DNA from: Lentzea sp.
GTDB taxonomy: Bacteria > Actinomycetota > Actinomycetes > Mycobacteriales > Pseudonocardiaceae
DNA length: 7,867 bases
Assembly: GCA_030146905.1 (NCBI GenBank)
Contig: JASLAV010000224.1
Coordinates: forward strand, 1 to 7,867
Direction of reading: 5' to 3'
The number at the start of each line of letters is the position of its first letter. The first letter of the stretch is position 1. Positions 1 to 7,315 of this stretch are shown piece after piece. Under the pieces are notes generated by a model. That model was not told where the DNA came from. It ran no database searches and saw nothing but the letters and a program-made list of their open reading frames with translations. The position numbers were made by a program, and so were the translations under genes.

Positions 1-104
1 GCGCCGATGAAGTTGCCGTAGCGCGCGTACTTGGGCGAGCTCAGGCCTTTCAGCGCCAGGATGAAGCACAGCGCCGCGACGAGGTACATCAGCTGGACGA
101 TCAC
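1..104 (-). CDS. pntB: NAD(P) transhydrogenase subunit beta, N-terminal fragment
   Basis: The 5' end of a gene that continues past the left edge; 34 codons are visible. The start is GTG at 104-102 and overlaps the stop of the preceding gene as GTGA. The visible peptide begins with a hydrophobic segment and then reads LKGLSSPKYARYGNFIG, which matches the conserved N-terminus of PntB (first membrane helix followed by the LKGLSSP-x-x-AR-x-GN pattern). PntB carries the NADP(H)-binding domain and several membrane helices of the proton-translocating transhydrogenase in the cytoplasmic membrane; these parts lie outside the window. The identification rests on the short N-terminal match and on the two PntA genes immediately upstream. 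Confidence 0.88.
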   Translation of the reverse strand, partial: MIVQLMYLVAALCFILALKGLSSPKYARYGNFIG

Positions 105-367
105 CGTTTGAACATCTCCAGCATCCGGTCGGTCACCACGAACCCGCCGACGACGTTCACCGTGGCCAGGAAGACAGCGAGCAGCCCGAGGACGAGCTCC
201 AGAGTGCTCTCGGCGGACCCCGTGATCAGGATCGCGCCGACCAGGATCACGCCGTGGATGGCGTTCGCGCCGGACATCAGGGGCGTGTGCAGGATCGTGG
301 ACACCTTCGAGACCACCTCGAAGCCCACGAACACGGCCAGCACGAAGATCGTCAGCAGGTCGATCAC
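101..367 (-). CDS. pntAB: NAD(P) transhydrogenase subunit alpha part 2 (membrane domain)
   Basis: An 88-residue membrane protein with three hydrophobic stretches (about residues 3-19, 35-51 and 56-79), ending in the characteristic FVVTDRMLEMFK tail. It corresponds to the C-terminal membrane part of E. coli PntA, encoded separately as in Rhodospirillum rubrum and many actinobacteria. The core LHTPLMSGANAIHG is the family hallmark. With PntB it forms the proton channel that drives hydride transfer from NADH to NADP+. The start is GTG at 367-365, overlapping the pntAA stop (GTGA), and its own stop overlaps the pntB start the same way, so the three subunits are probably translationally coupled at fixed stoichiometry. 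Length is normal for the split subunit. Confidence 0.95.
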   Translation of the reverse strand: MIDLLTIFVLAVFVGFEVVSKVSTILHTPLMSGANAIHGVILVGAILITGSAESTLELVLGLLAVFLATVNVVGGFVVTDRMLEMFKR

Positions 368-1470
368 GGCAACTCCTTGCGGATCCGGCCGTCGTGGGTG
401 AGGCAGCAGCCGTCGAGCACCTCGTCGCCGAGGTCGGGCCGCACCGCCCCGTCCACGACCATCAGCTTGAGCAGGTTGAGGACGTTGCGCGAGTACAGGC
501 GGCTCGCGTGCACGGGCATCGACGACGGCAGGTTCAGCGCGCCGTGCACCAGAACCTCACCGACCCAGGTCTCCTGGCCGGCCACCGATCCCGCGTAGTT
601 GCCACCGGACTCCGCCGCCAGGTCGACCAGCACGGAACCCGGCGCCATCGCCTTGAGCATGTCGGTCGTGACGAGCACCGGGGCCTTGCGGCCGGGGATC
701 GCGGCCGTGGTGATCACGATGTCGGACGCCGCCACGTGTTCGCCGATCAGTTCCCGCTGGCGTTCGAGGAACTCCTCCGACTGCACGGACGCGTAGACGC
801 CGGACTGCGTCTCCAGGTCGAGCTCCAGGAACTTCGCCCCGAGGCTGCGGACCTCCTCGCCCGCGGCCTTGCGCACGTCGTAAGCCTCGACGACGGCGCC
901 GAGCCTGCGCGCTGTCGCGATCGCCTGCAGACCGGCGACGCCGGCACCGAGCACCAGCACCTTGGCCGGCGGCACGGTGCCGGCGGCGGTGGTGAACATG
1001 GGCAGGAAGCGCGGCAGTCGTTCGGCGGCGACCAGGACGGCCCGGTAGCCGGCCACGAGCGCCTGCGACGACAGGGCGTCCGCGGTCTGGGCACGGGTCA
1101 CGCGGGGTAGCAGGTCGAAGCTGAACGACGTGACGCGGCGCTCGCGGTAGACCTCCAGCAGCTCCCGCTCACCGCCGGGCTGCAGGAAGCTGATGGTGAC
1201 GGCGCCCGGTTTGAGCTTGGACGCCTGGTCGAGGGTCAGTGGCTGCACGGACACGACGACGTCGGACTCCGGTGACGGGTCCTCCGGCGTCACGGTCGCC
1301 CCTGCCGCGCGGTAGGCGGCGTCGGGGGCGTGGGCGTGACGGCCGGCGCCTTCCTGGACGTGCACTGTCAGTCCGGCATCGACCAAGGACGACACCGTCT
1401 CAGGTACACAGGCGACGCGACGCTCGGCGGGCCGCGACTCTGCGGGTGCTCCCACTTTCACCGTACGCAC
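364..1470 (-). CDS. pntAA: NAD(P) transhydrogenase subunit alpha part 1 (NAD-binding)
   Basis: A soluble NAD(H)-binding subunit (domain I) of the proton-translocating transhydrogenase, 368 residues from this start. Visible features are the N-terminal RPAERRVACVPETV segment (14-26), the PRVTRAQTADALSSQ segment (122-136), a Rossmann fold with GAGVAG at 175-180 and an acidic strand end at Asp198, and the AAIPGRKAPVLVT (256-268) and DLAAESGGN (283-291) segments. Alanine dehydrogenase shares this fold, but the adjacent pntAB and pntB settle the assignment. The start is uncertain: GTG at 1470 has no Shine-Dalgarno sequence. GTG at 1461 would give the more family-like MKVGAPAES N-terminus and lies 7 nt after TAACGT, which could be a -10 box for a leaderless mRNA. 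The gene begins 30 nt after the permease stop. Confidence 0.94.
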   Translation of the reverse strand: MRTVKVGAPAESRPAERRVACVPETVSSLVDAGLTVHVQEGAGRHAHAPDAAYRAAGATVTPEDPSPESDVVVSVQPLTLDQASKLKPGAVTISFLQPGGERELLEVYRERRVTSFSFDLLPRVTRAQTADALSSQALVAGYRAVLVAAERLPRFLPMFTTAAGTVPPAKVLVLGAGVAGLQAIATARRLGAVVEAYDVRKAAGEEVRSLGAKFLELDLETQSGVYASVQSEEFLERQRELIGEHVAASDIVITTAAIPGRKAPVLVTTDMLKAMAPGSVLVDLAAESGGNYAGSVAGQETWVGEVLVHGALNLPSSMPVHASRLYSRNVLNLLKLMVVDGAVRPDLGDEVLDGCCLTHDGRIRKELP

Positions 1471-1500
1471 GTTACGCGATCAAAGGTGACCTGGGCCACA

Positions 1501-2571
1501 TCACAGTTGCCAGAGAACCGCACCGGCGAGGGTCAGGCACCCGACCAGCCCGAGCGCGGGCACGACGCGCTTGCCGAGCGTCCACGCGCTGGCGTTGGCG
1601 ATCGCGTAGTAGACGAGCACGCAGAACGAGCTGAACACGATCGCGCGCGTCACGTCGACGGCGAGCACCAGCGCGATCGCGGCCACCCCCGTGGCGATCT
1701 CGGCGGCACGCAGGTCGGCCAGCCGCTTGGGCAGCCGGCGGTCGCGGGCCATGGCCAGCGCCGTGCGGCTCACGCCCATCTGCAGCGAGAGCAACGACCC
1801 GAGCGCGGCCAGGCAGGCGGCGACCCGGATGACGGGGGCCAGCGTCGGCGACACGTCGGCGAGCGTTTTCGTCGCGAGGTCGCTGCCCAGGGCGTTCAGC
1901 GCGGTCACGGCAACGACCGCGTAGACGACCAGCGTGATCGCCAGGGAGATGACCACGGCGCGCGGGATCGTCTTCTGAGGTTCCTTGACCTCCTCTCCGA
2001 GGGTGGCGATGCGCGCGTAACCGGCGAACGCGAAGAACAGGAGTGCGGCGGCGGGGAGGATGCCGACGGCCTTGAAGTCCGCGGGCACCGCCGCGTCCTG
2101 AGCGGTGACGGCGGTGGCGCCCAGCACGAGCAGCACCGCGACCACGATGATCCTGGTGGCCAGTGCGGACTTCTGGACACCGGTCAGGTTCAGCACGGTC
2201 AGCGCGACGACCGCCGCCACGGCGACGAGCTTCGGCGCACCCAGGTAGGTGCCGACCGTCAGCGCCATGGCCGCGCACGACGCCGTCTTGCCGAGCACGA
2301 ACGCCCAGCCGGCGAGGTCGCCCCACACGCGCCCGAGGCGTTCACGACCGTAGACGTACGTGCCACCGGACTGCGGGTACCTCGCTGCCAGCCAGGCGCT
2401 CGACAACGCGTTGCAGCAGGCGATCACGCCCGCGATGACGAGGCTGACGAGCAGCGCGGACCCCGCCGCCGCGGCGGCGGGGGCGAACACCGCGAAAACT
2501 CCGGCTCCGATCATGGAGCCGAGACCGACGAACACCGCGTCGGTCAGGTTCAGGCTTCGGGTCAGCTGCAC
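1501..2571 (-). CDS. APC-family amino acid permease, short form
   Basis: A 356-residue integral membrane protein of the amino acid-polyamine-organocation superfamily. The start is taken as GTG at 2571, 4 nt after the NO synthase stop; the frame is open further upstream, but that part overlaps the nos coding end and reads as unlike a permease. TM1 carries the substrate-binding signature GLGSMIGAGVF (16-26). RYPQSGGTYVYGRERLG (64-80) is the usual motif after TM2, and TM6 carries FFAFAGYARIATLGEE (179-194). I count about eleven hydrophobic segments, ending directly after the last one (VGCLTLAGAVLWQL), whereas most APC transporters have twelve or more and exceed 400 residues. No Shine-Dalgarno sequence is visible, so translation probably depends on reinitiation after nos. 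Substrate cannot be read from sequence; arginine is an inference from the coupling to NO synthase. Confidence 0.85.
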   Translation of the reverse strand: MQLTRSLNLTDAVFVGLGSMIGAGVFAVFAPAAAAAGSALLVSLVIAGVIACCNALSSAWLAARYPQSGGTYVYGRERLGRVWGDLAGWAFVLGKTASCAAMALTVGTYLGAPKLVAVAAVVALTVLNLTGVQKSALATRIIVVAVLLVLGATAVTAQDAAVPADFKAVGILPAAALLFFAFAGYARIATLGEEVKEPQKTIPRAVVISLAITLVVYAVVAVTALNALGSDLATKTLADVSPTLAPVIRVAACLAALGSLLSLQMGVSRTALAMARDRRLPKRLADLRAAEIATGVAAIALVLAVDVTRAIVFSSFCVLVYYAIANASAWTLGKRVVPALGLVGCLTLAGAVLWQL

Positions 2572-2575
2572 CCGG

Positions 2576-3751
2576 TCAGTGTGCGACGGGGCACCCGGAC
2601 GACTTGCCGGCGGGGAAGAAGTTCGGCAGCAGTTCATCCGAGTCGTAGTAGCGGTGGTACACCGGCGTGAGCCCGCCCGACACGGGCGGCACGATCCAGG
2701 ACCAGTCAGCGGGGCAGACGCGTCCGGCGGCCTCCTCCTTCTCCAGGTGGGTCAGGAACCTCTTCGACTCGGTGTGGTGGTCGGTGATCGTGACCCCTGC
2801 CTCGGCGAACGAGTGCAGGACGGCGCGGTTGAGCTCGATCAGGGCCCTGTCGCGCCACAGCGTCGCCTCCGACGACATGTCCAGGCCCATCCGCCTGGCG
2901 ATGTAGGGCAGCAGGTCGTACCGGTCGTGGTCGGCGAGGTTGCGGGCGCCGATCTCGGTGCCCATGTACCAGCCGTTGAACGGCGCCGACGGGTAGTCGA
3001 TCCCGCCGATGCGCAGCCGCATGTCGCTGATCGCGGGGACGGCGTGCCACTTCACGCCGAGCGCGCCCAGCCACGGCAGTTCGGGGTGGGACAGCGGGAC
3101 CTCGAGCACCGCGTCGCCGGGGATCTGGACGAGTGCGGGCTCGTGGCCCTTGCAGGACACCATGAGCGGCAGCACGTCGAAGGGGCCGCGGATGACCGGC
3201 GGCTGCCAGCCGCGCTTGAGCGCGAGGTCGGTCAGTGCCAGGTTGCGCCCGTCGCCGAGCACACCGCCGTCGGCGCCGCGGTAGGCGGCGTAGCGGATGA
3301 TCTGCTCGTTGTGGATCCGCGGGGCGTCCATGCCGGGCTCCGAGGGGGCGAAGACCGTGATGACGGGGCGGATCTTGCCCTTGTTGGTGGCCACGCGGAG
3401 GTGTTCGACGCACTCCCTCGCCACGTCGGCGGGAGCGGACACGTCGCGCAGGTCTCGCACCTTCAGGCTCCGCCAGTAGAGGCGGCCGATGCAACGGGAG
3501 CTGTTGCGCCAGGCCACGCGGGCGCCGAAGGTCAGCTCGTCGGTCGTGTGGCGGTAGGTGCCGGTCGCGGCGATCTCCGCGTGGACCTCGGCGAGCCTGG
3601 CCTCGACGGGACCGAACTCCGGGTTTTCCGCGTGGTGCTGCCGGATGAAGTCCTCTGCCTCGGGGATGTCGATGCCGCCGGGGTTCTCGACCGGCGCCGG
3701 GGGAAGCGCCGTGAGGGAACGGGGCAAAGCGTCAGTCGGGACGGGGGTCAT
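2576..3751 (-). CDS. nos: Nitric oxide synthase oxygenase (bacterial NOS)
   Basis: A heme enzyme that oxidises L-arginine via N-hydroxyarginine to citrulline and NO in the cytoplasm; 391 residues, start ATG at 3751. The heme-ligating cysteine is Cys87 in WRNSSRCIGR (81-90). The substrate-binding glutamate is Glu266 in FNGWYMGTEIGARN (258-271). The pterin/dimer region WSWIVPPVSGGLTPVYHRYYD is at 350-370. There is no attached flavodoxin/FAD reductase domain, as is usual for bacterial NOS, so a separate reductase must supply electrons; none is encoded in the window. It is the first gene of a minus-strand run with the permease and the transhydrogenase. The N-terminal ~30 residues are proline-rich and unlike the mammalian zinc hook. 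The C-terminus ends in SSGCPVAH, a Cys-Pro tail. No convincing promoter was identified upstream. Confidence 0.96.
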   Translation of the reverse strand: MTPVPTDALPRSLTALPPAPVENPGGIDIPEAEDFIRQHHAENPEFGPVEARLAEVHAEIAATGTYRHTTDELTFGARVAWRNSSRCIGRLYWRSLKVRDLRDVSAPADVARECVEHLRVATNKGKIRPVITVFAPSEPGMDAPRIHNEQIIRYAAYRGADGGVLGDGRNLALTDLALKRGWQPPVIRGPFDVLPLMVSCKGHEPALVQIPGDAVLEVPLSHPELPWLGALGVKWHAVPAISDMRLRIGGIDYPSAPFNGWYMGTEIGARNLADHDRYDLLPYIARRMGLDMSSEATLWRDRALIELNRAVLHSFAEAGVTITDHHTESKRFLTHLEKEEAAGRVCPADWSWIVPPVSGGLTPVYHRYYDSDELLPNFFPAGKSSGCPVAH

Positions 3752-3861
3752 GGCGGGCCACCGTAGTCGCGCTTCGGTGGAGCGGAAACCGCCTGTCGCG
3801 TTACTCCATCTGGATCATTTGGCCACGTCTGACACGCTCAGAAGTCCTTGATACCGCAACC

Positions 3862-3891
3862 GGGTGACAAAGGGTGACACAAAGAGTGATT
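3862..3891. repeat. Phased direct repeats GGGTGACA upstream of nos
   Basis: GGGTGACA occurs exactly at 3862-3869 and again at 3872-3879, one helical turn (10 bp) apart, with a degenerate third copy GAGTGATT at 3884-3891. They lie about 110-140 bp upstream of the nos start codon, so same-face binding sites for a regulator of nos are possible. No known regulator is recognised from the sequence. Confidence 0.4.
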
Positions 3892-3925
3892 TCGGACTGT
3901 TATCTTCCCGATACCAAACATTGAC

Positions 3926-3943
3926 CAGTGATCTACCTCACTG
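3926..3943 (-). terminator. Possible weak terminator hairpin after the monooxygenase gene
   Basis: CAGTGA (3926-3931) and TCACTG (3938-3943) form a perfect 6-bp stem with a 6-nt loop, starting 6 nt after the monooxygenase stop codon in the minus direction. The stem is only half G/C and the following minus-strand sequence has no clear T-run, so it is a poor intrinsic terminator. It could equally be a protein-binding palindrome of the GTGA/TCAC type upstream of nos. Confidence 0.25.
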
Positions 3944-3949
3944 CTGAAT

Positions 3950-5005
3950 TTAACCCGTTCGAGTGAACCCGGCAGGCACTTCCCACGTAGCGAAGCGCGC
4001 CATCCCGCGCACCGCCCACGACGACGGCACGGCGCGGAAAGCGAGACCGCGCAACGCCAGCGCGATCGGCGACCGCATCCGGATCCCGAGCCTCCCCGCC
4101 ATCCGCGAGCCGCGCCACACGGCCTGCGCCCGCGGCCGCCGCAACGCGTCGTAGCGCGCGAGATCACCATCGCACGCGGCCAGCGTCACCGCGTCCTCCA
4201 GCGCCATGCACGCCCCCTGAGCGAGGTACGGCGTCATCGCGTGCGCGGCGTCGCCCAGCAGAGCCACCCGGCCCGACACGAACGTCGGCAGCAGCGGCAG
4301 CTCGTAGATGTCGTGCCGGATCACGTCAGGGGTCGAGGACAGCAGCGACGGCACCGGGTCGTGCCAGCCGGCGAACAACGACAGCGGGTCCAGCTCAGCC
4401 GACTCGGGCGCCACCACGGCGGCATACCAGCAGACCCTGCCGTCCCCCAGCGGCAGGACGCCCACCTCGGCGCCGGGACCGAGCGTCTGCGAGATCGGCA
4501 GGTCGTACGGCCCCGGCGCCACCCCTCGCCACGCCGTGGCCCCCGCGTACACCGGTCCCGGCGCATCGGGGAGCAGCTCCGCGCGGAGGCGGCTGCCGAT
4601 GCCGTCCGCCGCCACCACGAGGTCCGCGTCCAGGTCCTCGACGCTCGTCACCTCGACGTCGTTGAAGAGGATTTCCGGCGGCAACGCTCGCAGCAGCACA
4701 CCGTGCAGGTCGGCACGGTGCATGGCGATGACCTTCTCCTGACCGACGTCGGGCAGGTGCACCAGCCACCGCCCGTCGGAGGTTCTGACGCCGCCCGAGA
4801 CGCGCGGGGTGCCGAGCCGCCGGGCCTCGCCGTCCAGGCCCATCCACTCCAGCGCGCGCAGCGCGTTCGGCATCACGCCCACACCGGCGCCGACCTCGCC
4901 GAAGGCGGGGGCTCGTTCGTGCACGACGACCTCCCAGCCGACCTTGCGCAACGACACCGCCGCCGCCAGCCCGCCGATGCCGCCGCCCACCACGATCGCC
5001 TTCAT
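3950..5005 (-). CDS. FAD-dependent monooxygenase, class A (aromatic hydroxylase type)
   Basis: A 351-residue single-component flavoprotein hydroxylase of the p-hydroxybenzoate hydroxylase type, a family using NAD(P)H, FAD and O2 to hydroxylate (often aromatic) substrates. It has the N-terminal dinucleotide-binding GGGIGGL (7-13) with Glu30 at the end of the second strand, the DG motif in LVVAADGIGSRLR (129-141), and the GD motif in RVALLGDAAHAMTP (246-259) that contacts the FAD ribityl chain. The length is at the short end for the class, with no extra C-terminal thioredoxin-like domain. ATG at 5005 is supported by a strong AGGAGG 5 nt upstream; the frame stays open further upstream, but that part runs antisense to tetR. 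The divergent repressor and double operator suggest induction by the substrate or a related small molecule. The substrate is unknown. Confidence 0.93.
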   Translation of the reverse strand: MKAIVVGGGIGGLAAAVSLRKVGWEVVVHERAPAFGEVGAGVGVMPNALRALEWMGLDGEARRLGTPRVSGGVRTSDGRWLVHLPDVGQEKVIAMHRADLHGVLLRALPPEILFNDVEVTSVEDLDADLVVAADGIGSRLRAELLPDAPGPVYAGATAWRGVAPGPYDLPISQTLGPGAEVGVLPLGDGRVCWYAAVVAPESAELDPLSLFAGWHDPVPSLLSSTPDVIRHDIYELPLLPTFVSGRVALLGDAAHAMTPYLAQGACMALEDAVTLAACDGDLARYDALRRPRAQAVWRGSRMAGRLGIRMRSPIALALRGLAFRAVPSSWAVRGMARFATWEVPAGFTRTG

Positions 5006-5010
5006 CCCAG

Positions 5011-5016
5011 CCTCCT
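5011..5016 (-). promoter_or_regulatory. Ribosome binding site of the monooxygenase gene
   Basis: On the minus strand this reads AGGAGG, a perfect Shine-Dalgarno core with a 5-nt spacer to ATG at 5005. It decides the start in a frame that is open for another 480 nt upstream. Its distal base is also the first base of the first operator palindrome. Confidence 0.85.
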
Positions 5017-5047
5017 CTACAGGTGTAGAAGAATCTACACCTGTAGA
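5016..5047. promoter_or_regulatory. Double palindromic operator between monooxygenase and tetR
   Basis: TCTACAGGTGTAGA (5016-5029) and TCTACACCTGTAGA (5034-5047) are exact reverse complements separated by AGAA. Each is itself a palindrome of TCTACA and TGTAGA around two bases, so the site holds four half-sites with 18 bp between the centres of the two units. This is the size and layout expected for a TetR-family repressor binding as two dimers. It covers most of the 70-nt divergent region, next to the monooxygenase Shine-Dalgarno sequence and 28 nt before the tetR start, so binding should repress both genes. That the neighbouring TetR protein is the ligand is inference. Confidence 0.82.
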
Positions 5048-5049
5048 AT
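5032..5049. promoter_or_regulatory. Candidate divergent -10 boxes within the operator
   Basis: TAGAAT at 5044-5049 (plus strand, one mismatch to TATAAT) could serve tetR, and TAGATT read on the minus strand at 5037-5032 could serve the monooxygenase, giving short 5' leaders in both directions. Neither has a recognisable -35 hexamer at 17-18 bp, so these are weak calls supported mainly by position. Both overlap the second palindrome, which would allow a bound repressor to block both promoters. Confidence 0.35.
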
Positions 5050-5075
5050 CCCGTCGCGGAGGAGACAGCAGGCAC

Positions 5076-5612
5076 ATGCGCAAGGACCTGATCACCGACG
5101 CCGCGATCGAACTGGTGGCGGAGCAAGGCATGCGCGGGCTCACCCACCGCGCGGTCGACCGCAGGGCCGGCCTGCCGGAAGGGTCCACCAGCGCGTACTT
5201 CCGCACGCGCAAGGCGTTGGTCGAGGGGTTCGTCGAACGGCTCGCGTCCCAGGAACGGATCGACACCGCCCTCGACGTGAACGACGTCGCGGGCAGCATC
5301 GCGAGGACGCTCGACAGCTGGCTCGTCGAACGGAACAGGACGCTCGCCAGGTACGCGGCGATGCTGGAGGCCACGCACCACCCGGAGCTCAGGTCGATCC
5401 TGGTCCACTCCCCGCGCGAACAGGCGACCGCGCTCGCGGAGGCGCTGGGCCACGAGGACCCCGAACGCGCGGGCGCGCACCTCACGGCCTTCCTGGAGGG
5501 CCTGCTCTTCTACCGGCTCGCCGGCGGCGGCAGCACGACCGGCCCGGTGCCGGGCACCCCGGAAAGCCTCGCCGACCTGAGGAACGCCGTCGAAAAGGTG
5601 TTGCGGCCGTAA
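5076..5612 (+). CDS. TetR-family transcriptional regulator
   Basis: A 178-residue one-domain-plus-ligand-pocket repressor. The N-terminal helix (DLITDAAIELVAEQG, 4-18) and the helix-turn-helix LTHRAVDRRAGLPEGSTSAYF (about 22-42) are typical TetR DNA-binding features, and the remaining all-alpha part (about 45-178) is the dimerisation and ligand-binding domain, which shows no family-specific motif I recognise. ATG at 5076 follows GGAGGAGA (5058-5065), a somewhat distant Shine-Dalgarno sequence. The gene is divergent from the FAD monooxygenase with a double palindromic operator between them, the standard layout for local autoregulated repression. The ABC-F leader peptide begins only 14 nt after its stop, so readthrough of tetR transcripts into the ABC-F/P450 genes is possible. 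Confidence 0.95.
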   Translation: MRKDLITDAAIELVAEQGMRGLTHRAVDRRAGLPEGSTSAYFRTRKALVEGFVERLASQERIDTALDVNDVAGSIARTLDSWLVERNRTLARYAAMLEATHHPELRSILVHSPREQATALAEALGHEDPERAGAHLTAFLEGLLFYRLAGGGSTTGPVPGTPESLADLRNAVEKVLRP

Positions 5613-5613
5613 G

Positions 5614-5619
5614 TACCTT
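5614..5619 (+). promoter_or_regulatory. Possible -10 box for a leaderless leader-peptide transcript
   Basis: TACCTT fits the actinobacterial TANNNT -10 pattern and lies 7 nt before the leader ATG at 5627, the spacing expected if transcription starts at or next to the start codon. The leader has no good Shine-Dalgarno sequence (only GGGA 3 nt before ATG), which agrees with a leaderless start. No clear -35 hexamer is present in the end of tetR. Confidence 0.3.
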
Positions 5620-5626
5620 GGGACTC

Positions 5627-5659
5627 ATGGGATTCGGGTACGGGGTCTTCTACCTCTGA
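5627..5659 (+). CDS. Leader peptide MGFGYGVFYL upstream of the ABC-F gene
   Basis: A 10-codon open frame from ATG at 5627 to TGA at 5657-5659, entirely within the 107-nt gap between tetR and the ABC-F gene. The peptide is made of glycine, aromatic and aliphatic residues only. Short leader peptides before antibiotic-resistance ABC-F and erm genes are known to stall the ribosome when a peptidyl-transferase or exit-tunnel drug is bound; this one has the right size and place. The supporting sequence evidence is that codons 3-6 overlap a segment (5633-5642) perfectly complementary to the region before the ABC-F Shine-Dalgarno sequence. Expression as a peptide is inferred, not shown. Confidence 0.65.
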   Translation: MGFGYGVFYL

Positions 5660-5714
5660 TCACGGACGTGTGCCACAGCGCAACACGTCCTGATTTCGCG
5701 TACCCGAAAGAGGA
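5633..5714 (+). promoter_or_regulatory. Attenuator-type RNA structure before the ABC-F gene
   Basis: Two nested stems are visible. The outer one pairs TTCGGGTACG (5633-5642, inside the leader coding sequence) with CGTACCCGAA (5699-5708), 10 perfect pairs ending at the base before the Shine-Dalgarno AGAGGA (5709-5714). The inner hairpin pairs GGACGTGT (5664-5671) with ACACGTCC (5683-5690) around an 11-nt loop. In addition CCTCT (5653-5657), covering the end of the leader, can pair with AGAGG (5709-5713) as an alternative fold that hides the Shine-Dalgarno directly. A ribosome held on the last leader codons would cover the 5' arm and free the ABC-F start. The lack of a T-run after either stem favours translational over transcriptional attenuation, though a stem-blocked polymerase is not excluded. 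Confidence 0.6.
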
Positions 5715-5719
5715 TTCCC

Positions 5720-7311
<1,592 letters not shown>

Positions 7312-7315
<4 letters not shown>

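Larger units (their letters stand above)
3752..3949. other. Non-coding stretch between the monooxygenase stop and nos start
   Basis: 198 nt with no supported gene, visibly less GC-rich than its surroundings between about 3840 and 3950. It must hold the nos promoter if nos is not read through from the monooxygenase, but I could not find a well-spaced -35/-10 pair on the minus strand. It does contain direct repeats of GGGTGACA and a CAGTGA/TCACTG inverted repeat, annotated separately. A plus-strand TTGACC hexamer at 3921-3926 has only TGAATT 18 nt further on and no gene to serve, so it is not called as a promoter. Confidence 0.6.

Noticed and set aside
364..1470. Alanine dehydrogenase instead of transhydrogenase alpha-1
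   Set aside because: The fold is shared, but the immediately coupled membrane-domain gene and the PntB N-terminus identify a transhydrogenase.
1330..3766. Long plus-strand open frames (446 and 468 codons) opposite the permease and NO synthase genes
   Set aside because: They are antisense to clearly identified proteins, are dominated by Arg, Gly, His and Asp as expected of GC-rich shadow frames, and show no domain.
5006..5485. A 160-residue N-terminal extension of the monooxygenase frame
   Set aside because: It runs antisense through tetR and the operator, while a perfect Shine-Dalgarno sequence and the FAD-binding motif place the start at 5005.
4241..5659. A 472-codon plus-strand frame across the monooxygenase and tetR genes
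   Set aside because: Low-complexity Arg/His-rich translation, antisense to the monooxygenase and out of frame with tetR. It has the same stop frame as the leader peptide only by coincidence; the leader ATG at 5627 is in that frame, but the upstream part has no coding character.
5664..5695. The GGACGTGT/ACACGTCC hairpin as an intrinsic terminator of tetR
   Set aside because: Only a short TGATTT follows it rather than a T-run, and it is nested within the longer stem leading to the ABC-F start, so a role in leader control is the better reading.
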